The position numbers and the translations under genes are program-made. 64,000 nucleotides of DNA from Cytophagales bacterium (GTDB lineage: Bacteria > Bacteroidota > Bacteroidia > Cytophagales > Cytophagaceae), in contig REBA01000011.1 in assembly GCA_004294225.1 (NCBI GenBank), forward strand, positions 1 through 64,000, given 5' to 3'. Shown one piece after another: positions 56,969-64,000 of this stretch (the first letter of the stretch is position 1; every line of letters starts with the position of its first letter). The notes beneath the pieces are model-generated. The model made no database searches, was not told where the DNA came from, and saw nothing but the letters and a program-made list of their open reading frames with translations.

Positions 56969-57448
56969 ATGGCTAAAGCAAGTTTTATGTTGGTAGATGC
57001 ACTTCGAAAAACTGCCAAAAATATTCAATCTGGTAAACCATACGAATGGGGACATATGGGAAGTTGTAATTGTGGTAATTTGGCTCAAACATTGTTGAAT
57101 ATTTCTAAAGGCGATATTCATAGATATGCAATGGATAAATTAGGCGATTGGAGCGAGCAGCTAAATGATTATTGCCCTACTAGCGGACTGCCAATGGATC
57201 AACTCATTTCAGGTCTACTTCAAAAAGGTTTATCTACTGATGATCTAAAGCATCTTGAATATTTAACAGACGTCAATGTTATTAAAGCTACAGGTCGTAT
57301 TCATTTACGAAATAATATTTTGCAAGACGTAGTAGATTATATGAATGCTTGGGCAAATTTGTTAGAGTCAGAATTGCTTTCTCCCATTTATATAGGATTT
57401 AAAAACGAATCGAAACCAACTACTCACTCTGATTTAAGTCTAGTTTAG
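56969..57448 (+). CDS. Conserved small protein with Cys-x-Cys motif, function unknown
   Basis: Cytoplasmic product of 159 residues. The block MGSCNCGNLAQTLLNISKGDIH (about 34-55) and DWSEQLNDYCPTSGLPMDQLISGLLQKGLSTDDLKHLEYLTD look like a conserved all-helical domain; the Cys residues could bind a metal. I have no functional name for it. ATG at 56969 (MAKASFML) is preferred; the frame is open to a TTG at 56927. It is 63 bp after the GH28 gene on the same strand but is unlikely to belong to glycan breakdown. Confidence 0.7.
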   Translation: MAKASFMLVDALRKTAKNIQSGKPYEWGHMGSCNCGNLAQTLLNISKGDIHRYAMDKLGDWSEQLNDYCPTSGLPMDQLISGLLQKGLSTDDLKHLEYLTDVNVIKATGRIHLRNNILQDVVDYMNAWANLLESELLSPIYIGFKNESKPTTHSDLSLV

Positions 57449-57665
57449 CCTAAATGGGATGGAGTATTTCAATTTTATCAATAGCAAAATAGATTTTGAT
57501 TTTTTTTAATTTATGGTAAGTTCGAAAAAACCCTATTTTATAAGCTTTGTTTGGGAAAGATTGCGAAGGAGAAAAAGTTTGTTGCCAATTTTATTCGCAT
57601 TGTTAAGCTTACTTTAAATTTTTAGGTCTATCATGCTTCGCTAAACATAGATTAGAGATAGTGTA

Positions 57666-57716
57666 TTTTTAATAAAAAAGGGGTGTAATAGTATCACACC
57701 CCTTTTTTATTAAAAA
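57666..57716. terminator. Bidirectional terminator, perfect 21-bp stem
   Basis: Perfect inverted repeat with a 9-nt loop. The GC core is GGGGTGT/ACACCCC, flanked by A-rich and T-rich arms. It lies between the convergent 57448 and 57726 gene ends and can serve both. Confidence 0.92.
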
Positions 57717-57725
57717 TATTGTTTA

Positions 57726-59399
57726 TTATCGAATATTTATTTTTTCTGATTTTACAGATTTATCAGTGTTTACTTTTAGTATATACAAACCCTTCGGAAC
57801 ACCCTCAGTGTTTAAAATTAAAGGAATATTATCATTACAAACTATATTTTTAATTTCTTTTCCATCAATAGAAATTAAAGAAACATTTTTTAAATTATTA
57901 TTTCCTGTATAGTCTATATTTATTTCATTGTAGTAAACTTCAGTTGGGTATATCTTTAAATTTGAGGAATTAAGTGTTTCTTCTATTGCAGTTGTATTAT
58001 CTTCAAATACCAAAGTACTAACACTTTTAGCTGGTAATGAAAAACTATTATTCATAACAGTATTGATAAGTTCCCCAGTTTCGTTGGCACTATATCTATA
58101 TACTTTGAAGGAGGCAGGTAAGGTTGTTTTTCCTGTACTTAATGATACTGTTTTTGAGGTAGTTCCATTATTGATAGCTACTATCACTATACCTTTGTTT
58201 CTTTTGAATGCTGTAACTAGTATTTCCTTATCTGTAGCACTTGACTCCACATTAATAAATCCAGGAAGAATGTGTTTGTAATACATCTTCATGGAATTCC
58301 CTGTATGGGTTAATAAATTATCTTTGACAAGGTTTTCATTAAAATACCAAAACACCCATCCAGAAATGTGACCAAATTTTAGTGCTAAGTGCATAGATTG
58401 AGCAAATTTTAATCCATTAGTCAAATCATTGGGTACAAGATTTCCTGTTTCAGTCATCCAAAGAGGTTTTCCATTCTTTACAGTTATTTCATTGTATAAA
58501 TTCGTCCAACCTGTGGCAGTACCAAAATCGTTTGCTACCCCATCAAGGTATCCATGTACAGCAAAGATATCAAGATAGTCTTTACCAGAAGTAGATTGGG
58601 TGAAAAGCTGATTCACGTATTCTCTATTTCCTCCCCATGAATATTCTGCCATGTGTTCAGGACCAAAGAACAATTGTGGTAATCCTTCCTTTTTAAACCT
58701 AGCACCAATTACTTTTAGAGCATCTGCATAGGGCTTTTGAGCTAAAACACAAGATTGAAAAGGATTTGGAAATAAAGCTTCATTCTGAATACTTATTGCG
58801 TAAAGATCTATTCCAGTTTGTTTCTTAATGGTTTTTACATAAGCTACTAGATACTCAGCATATTCTTCATACATATCTGATCTTAATACCCCTCCGCACA
58901 TTTTGCGATTCTCTGGTATAGGGTAGCTCCAAGGTTTAGGGCAATTCCAGCAATTATAGCATTCGTCTGGTATTGTTTTAGGATCAGAAAAATCCTTCAT
59001 CCAATAGGGTGGAGTCCATACACTAGCAATAATTTTTATGCCTCTTGCATTTAAATCTTTTAAAAATGGAAATTGTTTTCCATTACCTGTTGTTGCTCCA
59101 AATTTTAATTTTGATTCATCTAATACATTAGGATCATTATTGTCATTTACAGGCTCTAAATCTTCAAAAATCTCTGTTCTGAAAATTGTAGAACCTAGTT
59201 TATCAATAGTGACATCAAGAAACCCTTTGTCATGGTATGGGGCACTTTCCCACCATACTTTTTTAGGTCCGAAGCCTCCAAACCCGGTAATAGTTTGATA
59301 TTCTTTATCAAGGTTTATTTGAATTGTTTGTTGGGCAAAGCTTTTGTTTAAACTAAAAACAATGGATAATATCCACACAATTGGAAATAGTTTTTTCAT
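57726..59399 (-). CDS. Secreted GH30 glycosidase with T9SS sorting domain
   Basis: Secreted protein of 557 residues: signal peptide (1-22), a GH30 (beta/alpha)8-barrel starting at TITGFGGFG, and a C-terminal T9SS sorting domain (about 480-557; KIYPTEVYYNEIN ... GVPKGLYILKVNTD). The acid/base is E207 in SIQNEALF and the nucleophile E317 in WMTETGN. GH30 includes beta-glucosylceramidase, beta-1,6-glucanase and glucurono- or endo-xylanase activities; which one is not clear. Cys-rich CYNCWNCPKPW with CGG (148-170) is an insertion that may be disulfide-stabilised. It stands alone between a strong terminator and gene-free DNA. Confidence 0.92.
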   Translation of the reverse strand: MKKLFPIVWILSIVFSLNKSFAQQTIQINLDKEYQTITGFGGFGPKKVWWESAPYHDKGFLDVTIDKLGSTIFRTEIFEDLEPVNDNNDPNVLDESKLKFGATTGNGKQFPFLKDLNARGIKIIASVWTPPYWMKDFSDPKTIPDECYNCWNCPKPWSYPIPENRKMCGGVLRSDMYEEYAEYLVAYVKTIKKQTGIDLYAISIQNEALFPNPFQSCVLAQKPYADALKVIGARFKKEGLPQLFFGPEHMAEYSWGGNREYVNQLFTQSTSGKDYLDIFAVHGYLDGVANDFGTATGWTNLYNEITVKNGKPLWMTETGNLVPNDLTNGLKFAQSMHLALKFGHISGWVFWYFNENLVKDNLLTHTGNSMKMYYKHILPGFINVESSATDKEILVTAFKRNKGIVIVAINNGTTSKTVSLSTGKTTLPASFKVYRYSANETGELINTVMNNSFSLPAKSVSTLVFEDNTTAIEETLNSSNLKIYPTEVYYNEINIDYTGNNNLKNVSLISIDGKEIKNIVCNDNIPLILNTEGVPKGLYILKVNTDKSVKSEKINIR

Positions 59400-59741
59400 A
59401 GTAATAGAGTTAAATTAATATTATTAAATTTATAAAAAAACTTTATAAATTCATATAAATCGGATATTTTTTTAAATATTTTTAAATTTTTACTTATAAA
59501 GCTGAGTTGTCAAAATGTAAAGTGTGCATATATTACAAATACGAATAGCCATTAATCTATACAGTTTACCTATAAAATATTATTTACTAGGGAGATAGGA
59601 AAAAATAAAGGTATTCAATAATGTTAAAGGAGGGTGTAGAGATGTGTAAAAATTCTACCATTACTATTAGCTTGATTAGTTGAGGACTAAAAACAATCAT
59701 TTTGAATAGGAATGTACTAAATACAAAACAATGTTTGATAT
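59400..59741. other. Intergenic region upstream of the GH30 gene
   Basis: 342 bp of very AT-rich DNA between the GH30 start and the end of the 59742 gene, both on the minus strand. It must hold the GH30 promoter. No gene, hairpin terminator or repeat was recognised. Confidence 0.4.
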
Positions 59742-61211
59742 TTACTTTTTAGATTGATTTACTTGGTTAGAATCTATGCCAAAATATACGACCATTTGCG
59801 GATTGGTTGTTTTTACTGTAGCCAATATACTCGAATCTGCCTTGCTTCCCCATAAAAATACTTTTTTAAGATTTTTACAATCTTTTAGATGATTGATACC
59901 TTCATTGGTAATAGAAGTATTATATAAATTGAGAATTTCTAAATATTTTAATTCTTTTATGTAAGACAAACTTTTATTTGTAATCGCAGTATTTTGCAAA
60001 TAAAGTTGATTAAGATTTTCAAATTTTTGTATTTCTTTCAAATCTTCATCTTTGACAGAAGAATTAGAAAGATGGAGATAGACTATATTTTTGTTTATTG
60101 CTTCTAATTTACTGATTACTGCTTTATTTACCGACTGAGGTGTTTTGAATTGAACATCTAATTTTGATTCGTTTTTACTAATTCTCAAGACTAAAATTGA
60201 AGTGTTATAATATTGGTTTAAAGCTTCCTCACTTAATTCGGGTACTTTGATTTGCTCTATTAAGGAAGTTCCGGAGGAAGAGGGGGTATAGTAATTACTA
60301 AGCAAATCGATCACTTCTCGACTAGGTGATAAATCTTGAACAATTTTTTGATTTTCGGCTCCATTTTTAATCCACCAATAGATTATTTGTAATTCTTCTT
60401 TAGTCAATGGCGTTTTCCCATCTGGTGGCATGGCTCTTTTTTCGGAACTGGGTAGGGTAGCCAAATGATAAAGTTCACTTTTTTCGGGATTGCCTTTTAT
60501 GATTACTTTGCCACTTTCACCTCCTTTTAATAATAAGTCGTAATCATCTATTCTTAGTCCTCCTTTTATTTTATCGGCATTGTGGCAAGAGATACATTTT
60601 TTTTCAAAAATTGGCAACACAATATCTTCAAATACAATAGCTTTATTGATGTCTGTGATTATTTTTTTTGGTTTGTAATTCCATGGAGCATGTTCGCTAA
60701 GGTAGCTAGATCCATGTGTTAAAACCCCTCCATAATGACCTGTAATAGAAATAAATAACACACATAAAAATAGTGTGATGATGTATAGATAACGATATAT
60801 TTTTAGATTTTTCTTAAAGGATATAGTATGAAATATTAATAGTAAAGTATTTAAAAGCAAAAAGAAATAAGCGGTGTACATGTGATTATTGATGCTATCT
60901 AAATCATAATCTCCTGAGGTAGAAAGTAAATAACCCATAACAATTGAAATTATTGAGCTCACTAATGTCAATAGAGTCAACAGACCTATAAGTGGGGGAG
61001 AAATTATTATTTTTTTTATGTGGGCATATATTTCAATAAAGAATATGCCCACTATAAGACCTATGGGTAAGTGAACAAAAAGTGGATGAAACCTACCAAT
61101 AAATAAATTTATATATTCAAATCTGCTTTCTTCTGAAACATTACCGTTGTTTGCAATAAGCCATAAGTTAGGTATTAAAAAAAAACAAATTAAAAGCGGT
61201 ACTTTTTTCAT
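59742..61211 (-). CDS. Membrane cytochrome c (planctomycete type) with leucine-rich repeats
   Basis: Protein of 489 residues with a signal peptide and a DUF2231-like membrane part of about four helices (40-160; FHPLFVHLPIGLIVGIFF). The periplasmic part has a haem-binding CISCH (206-210) and a later MPPDGKTPLTKEEL, with the distal Met ligand, the pattern of planctomycete-type cytochrome c. The C-terminal 110 residues carry about four leucine-rich repeats (NLNQLYLQNTAITNKSLSYI). It is the last gene of a tight operon, 3 bp after the propeller gene. Electron partner and substrate are unknown. Confidence 0.85.
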   Translation of the reverse strand: MKKVPLLICFFLIPNLWLIANNGNVSEESRFEYINLFIGRFHPLFVHLPIGLIVGIFFIEIYAHIKKIIISPPLIGLLTLLTLVSSIISIVMGYLLSTSGDYDLDSINNHMYTAYFFLLLNTLLLIFHTISFKKNLKIYRYLYIITLFLCVLFISITGHYGGVLTHGSSYLSEHAPWNYKPKKIITDINKAIVFEDIVLPIFEKKCISCHNADKIKGGLRIDDYDLLLKGGESGKVIIKGNPEKSELYHLATLPSSEKRAMPPDGKTPLTKEELQIIYWWIKNGAENQKIVQDLSPSREVIDLLSNYYTPSSSGTSLIEQIKVPELSEEALNQYYNTSILVLRISKNESKLDVQFKTPQSVNKAVISKLEAINKNIVYLHLSNSSVKDEDLKEIQKFENLNQLYLQNTAITNKSLSYIKELKYLEILNLYNTSITNEGINHLKDCKNLKKVFLWGSKADSSILATVKTTNPQMVVYFGIDSNQVNQSKK

Positions 61212-61214
61212 TAA

Positions 61215-62264
61215 TTATTGAATTTTTTCAAATTTATAAGGATATACTTTTCCAGAATTCCATTGAGTTACATAAATGTTACCTTCTTGATCTAATGCTA
61301 CATCGTGAGGAAATTGAAACTTGTTAAAAGTTTGAGTTAGCGGTTGCATTATTCCATTCACGATATTAGGCTTGTTTGCACCAAGTGCTGATACAGGGAT
61401 GTTGTTCTTATCTAGTATCAATACACAACCTTTAATTAAATCTTCCTTCCAATATAGGTCTGAAGAGCATTTCAATACAGCCATATACACAAAATCACCA
61501 AACACAACAGGTCTGCAATTCCAAATATTAGAAAATTGAATTTTAGAAAGGTATTTTCCATCTAGAGTGAACCGTTTTAATTGATGTTTCATCCTATCAG
61601 TAATCAACAAAACTGGATTTTTGGGATCTCTGTTATCATATGCAATTCCATGGCATTGAGTAAATTTTTCATTTTCTTCTCCTCTTCCTCCAAAAATATT
61701 TTTTACAACACCATTTGCATCATAGTGGGTAATATATTGCTCTCCATAGCCATCGGCTACATAAAATTCCCCATTAGGTAAGACTGTTACTTCTGTAGGG
61801 GCGTACCAACAACCATCGTATTTGTATTTACCAGTTTCTAGAGGAGCATTTAATTTGAAAATTACTTTACCATCTACAGTTGTTTTAAATACTTGTCGGC
61901 GGTGTTGGTCGGTGATAAATAAAGTGTCTTCACCGTTTTGATGTAGCAAAGTTAGCCCATGTGCTCCAGGAAAATCAATTCCCCAAGTGGAAATTAATTT
62001 TCCTTTAGGGCTACATATAATGATATTGTTTTTTAATTCATTAGTATTAAATATCATTCTTCCTTGGCTATCTTGAACCATTTCATGGCAGTCATTCACA
62101 GGTAGGTTACCAAAGTCAGCCCAATTAGGGACATATCTGTATCGGTGATTTCCTTGACCTAAAATGATATCCTCTTTTGCTTTCCCAAAATTTACATTGG
62201 GGATGCTGATACCTATACTTGCTGCAGTTAAAGTTTTGTTAAAAGCTCTTCGGTTTATTTTCAT
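61215..62264 (-). CDS. Six-bladed beta-propeller (NHL-type) periplasmic protein
   Basis: Product of 349 residues. The N terminus NRRAFNKTLTAASIGISIPNVNFG looks like a Tat signal with RR. The body is made of NHL-like blades, for example PGAHGLTLLHQNGEDTLFITDQHRRQVFK and FPHDVALDQEGNIYVTQWNSGKVYP. Such propellers bind or cleave small ligands or sit in enzyme complexes; no catalytic site can be assigned. It is 4 bp after the DUF1501 gene and 3 bp before the cytochrome gene, so these genes act together. Confidence 0.83.
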   Translation of the reverse strand: MKINRRAFNKTLTAASIGISIPNVNFGKAKEDIILGQGNHRYRYVPNWADFGNLPVNDCHEMVQDSQGRMIFNTNELKNNIIICSPKGKLISTWGIDFPGAHGLTLLHQNGEDTLFITDQHRRQVFKTTVDGKVIFKLNAPLETGKYKYDGCWYAPTEVTVLPNGEFYVADGYGEQYITHYDANGVVKNIFGGRGEENEKFTQCHGIAYDNRDPKNPVLLITDRMKHQLKRFTLDGKYLSKIQFSNIWNCRPVVFGDFVYMAVLKCSSDLYWKEDLIKGCVLILDKNNIPVSALGANKPNIVNGIMQPLTQTFNKFQFPHDVALDQEGNIYVTQWNSGKVYPYKFEKIQ

Positions 62265-62268
62265 TATT

Positions 62269-63759
62269 TTATGATAATACTTGTTTTACAATTTGACCAT
62301 GTACATCGGTAAGCCTAAAATCTCTACCTTGATAGAAATAAGTTAATTGTTCGTGGTTCATTCCCAATAGGTGTAATATGGTAGCCTGAAAATCGTGCAC
62401 ATGAACTTTATCTTTTATAACATTGAAACTAATTTCATCGGTTTCCCCATGGGTATATCCTGCTTTCACACCTGCTCCAGCCATCCAAACGGTAAATGCA
62501 TCAGGATTATGATCTCTACCTATGTTTTTAGGATTTGCTCCAGGTCTTATTTCCCTAATTGGCGTTCTGCCAAATTCTCCCCCCCATACTATAAGAGTTT
62601 CCTCGAGAAGTCCTCTTTGCTTCAAGTCTTCAAGTAGAGCAGTCATTGCTTGGTCTATCTCTTTACACCGCTCTACAAAGCCTCCAGTGAGTGAAGTGAA
62701 ATCATCGGCACCGTGAGAATCCCAACCCCAATGAAACAATTGAACATACCTTACGCCTTGTTCTACTAATCTTCTTGCTAATAGACAGTTATTAGCAAAC
62801 GAGGATTTTCCTGGTTGTGTACCATACATTTGATGAATGTAAGCTGGCTCTTTAGAAATATCCATAACTTCAGGAACGGATATTTGCATTTTGTACGCCA
62901 TTTCGTATTGTGCAATTCTAGTGTTTATTTCTGGGTCATTATATTCTGCCAAATGCTCTTTATTGATTTCATTAATGGTATTAATAATGTCACCTTTGAT
63001 TGTTCTGTCTTGGTTATGCGGATCTGATACGTATAATACAGGATCTCCTTCAGAACGACATTGCACCCCCTGATATACAGATGGTAAAAATCCACTTCCC
63101 CATATACTCTTTCCTGCATCGGGTGTTTTTCCTCCAGATGCCAAAACAATAAAACCTGGTAAATTCTCATTTTCACTTCCTAAGCCATAGGTAACCCAAG
63201 CACCTATAGCTGGTCTTCCCATCCTTGGCGAGCCCGTATGCATAAATAATTGTGCAGGGGCATGATTGAATTCATTAGTATGCATTGACTTAATGAAGCA
63301 TACCTCATCTACAGCTCTTGAGAAATTAGGCAAATGATTACTTACCCAAGCTCCAGAATTACCATATTGGTTAAATGAAGCAATTGGGCCAAGCATATTA
63401 GGTTTCCCGTTAATAAATGCAAACTTTTTCCCTTCTAATAAAGAGGGAGGACATTCTTTACCATTAAGTTTGTATAATTCTGGTTTGTAGTCGAATAGTT
63501 CAATTTGTGAAGGAGCACCAGCCATGTGCATATAAATAATTTTTTTTGCTTTAGCCCTAAAGTGAGATACACTTGGCTCCATAGGGTTGTTAGAAATTTG
63601 TGTAGGATTTCCCTTTTTATCAAAAAAAGTGCTGCATCCGCCTAATATAGACGCTGCTGCAATACCCCCGATTCCTGTTGAAAGATTTTGAAGAAAATGC
63701 CTTCTAGTAATCTGTTTTAATTGCTCTTGAATTAAATGATCCGTGATTTTTAAATTCAT
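62269..63759 (-). CDS. DUF1501 (sulfatase-fold) secreted lipoprotein
   Basis: Product of 496 residues with a twin-arginine signal (RR19-20, HFLQNLS) and a lipobox ILGGC (Cys 42). DUF1501 proteins have an alkaline-phosphatase/sulfatase-like fold. Seen here are KIIYMHMAGAPSQIELFDYKPEL, FNHAPAQLFMHTGSPRMGRPAIGAWVTYGLG, LFHWGWDSHG and IVWGGEFGRTP, typical of the family, and GRDHNPDAFTVWMAG near the C terminus. Cellular role unknown. It begins just after the DUF1553 gene (1 bp gap). Confidence 0.93.
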   Translation of the reverse strand: MNLKITDHLIQEQLKQITRRHFLQNLSTGIGGIAAASILGGCSTFFDKKGNPTQISNNPMEPSVSHFRAKAKKIIYMHMAGAPSQIELFDYKPELYKLNGKECPPSLLEGKKFAFINGKPNMLGPIASFNQYGNSGAWVSNHLPNFSRAVDEVCFIKSMHTNEFNHAPAQLFMHTGSPRMGRPAIGAWVTYGLGSENENLPGFIVLASGGKTPDAGKSIWGSGFLPSVYQGVQCRSEGDPVLYVSDPHNQDRTIKGDIINTINEINKEHLAEYNDPEINTRIAQYEMAYKMQISVPEVMDISKEPAYIHQMYGTQPGKSSFANNCLLARRLVEQGVRYVQLFHWGWDSHGADDFTSLTGGFVERCKEIDQAMTALLEDLKQRGLLEETLIVWGGEFGRTPIREIRPGANPKNIGRDHNPDAFTVWMAGAGVKAGYTHGETDEISFNVIKDKVHVHDFQATILHLLGMNHEQLTYFYQGRDFRLTDVHGQIVKQVLS

Positions 63760-63760
63760 T

Positions 63761-64000
63761 TTATTCTTTAGTTATAAATTCATCAAGGTTAATTATTGCA
63801 GAAGCTACATTTGACAGTGCCGCTAACTGCTGTGATTTATAATCTTCTGGTTCTATCTTTTTTAATTCTACTAAAAGATGTTGCTTCTGAGTGTATTGAT
63901 CGAAAGATTTCTTATACAAATTATTTAAAATATTGGCTTTATTCTGAGAAGGCTTTTTCAACAATGCTTCGTAATATATATTTTCTATAGCTTTGTCTAT
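63761..64000 (-). CDS. DUF1553-family protein, C-terminal part (cut by window edge)
   Basis: The open frame runs off the right edge; 79 codons of its 3' end are visible. IENIYYEALLKKPSQNKANI matches the C-terminal block of DUF1553 (I..LYL.AL.R.PT...), and the tail ends LAALSNVASAIINLDEFI, as in DUF1553 proteins with N-terminal planctomycete cytochrome/DUF1549 domains. Most of the gene lies outside, so the usual DUF1549 half cannot be seen. It is the first visible gene of the operon with DUF1501. Confidence 0.75.
   Translation of the reverse strand: MDKAIENIYYEALLKKPSQNKANILNNLYKKSFDQYTQKQHLLVELKKIEPEDYKSQQLAALSNVASAIINLDEFITKE

Overview
The window is AT-rich chromosomal DNA from a member of the Bacteroidota. 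The evidence is three secreted proteins with C-terminal type IX secretion (T9SS) sorting domains, DUF5723, DUF6326 and PorE-like OmpA proteins, a short NuoG lacking the molybdopterin part, GH97/GH28/GH30 glycosidases, and TAnnTTTG-type -7 promoter elements. The order or family cannot be fixed from sequence alone. No rRNA, tRNA or CRISPR array was seen.

Layout. 0.1-3 kb (minus): 2-oxoacid dehydrogenase E2, PAP2 phosphatase and a GT2 glycosyltransferase in one tight unit. 3.1-8.1 kb (minus): a T9SS-exported subtilisin, xylose isomerase and dCMP deaminase. 8.1-15.9 kb (minus): nuoA-B-C-D-E-F-G-H-I-J of complex I, ending in a terminator with no nuoK-N behind it. 16.3-17.7 kb: a Wzm-like export permease without its ATPase, plus an unknown acidic protein. 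18-25.1 kb (plus): an MsbA-like ABC exporter, then a lipoprotein/DUF5723/PorE-like OmpA envelope set. 25.2-27.4 kb (minus): a nucleotide-sugar oxidoreductase and aminotransferase pair. 27.6-33.6 kb: phosphofructokinase, DUF493, and the thrS-infC-rpmI-rplT translation cluster with a TPR lipoprotein upstream. 33.9-36.5 kb (plus): a GT4/GH57 alpha-glucan pair.

36.5-50.3 kb is accessory in character. It holds an orphan signal-peptide remnant, a redox/repair set (flavin reductase, Crp/Fnr regulator, YHS protein, DoxX-like protein, secreted MsrB-MsrA fusion lipoprotein, Omp28-like T9SS protein), an overlapping DinB-like/NRDE/ATP-grasp trio, and a VIT1-DUF1003 cassette bracketed by ~170-bp direct repeats that carry a decayed transposase start. 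A second Crp/Fnr regulator, small membrane proteins, a wrecked HigB toxin gene, a TSUP transporter and an unrecognised outer-membrane protein follow.

50.6-57.5 kb: ethanolamine ammonia-lyase eutBC (minus), then GH97 and GH28 glycosidases and a small unknown protein (plus). The GH97 gene has clearly different arginine codon use. 57.7-64 kb (minus): a T9SS GH30 glycosidase and a tight planctomycete-like operon (DUF1553, DUF1501, beta-propeller, cytochrome c with leucine-rich repeats) that runs off the right edge.

Start codons: several long frames begin at TTG. Where a nearby ATG fits the family better the start was moved. Four genes (the ABC exporter at 17978, the aminotransferase at 27390, the Omp28-like gene at 40526 and eutC at 51373) appear to use TTG.
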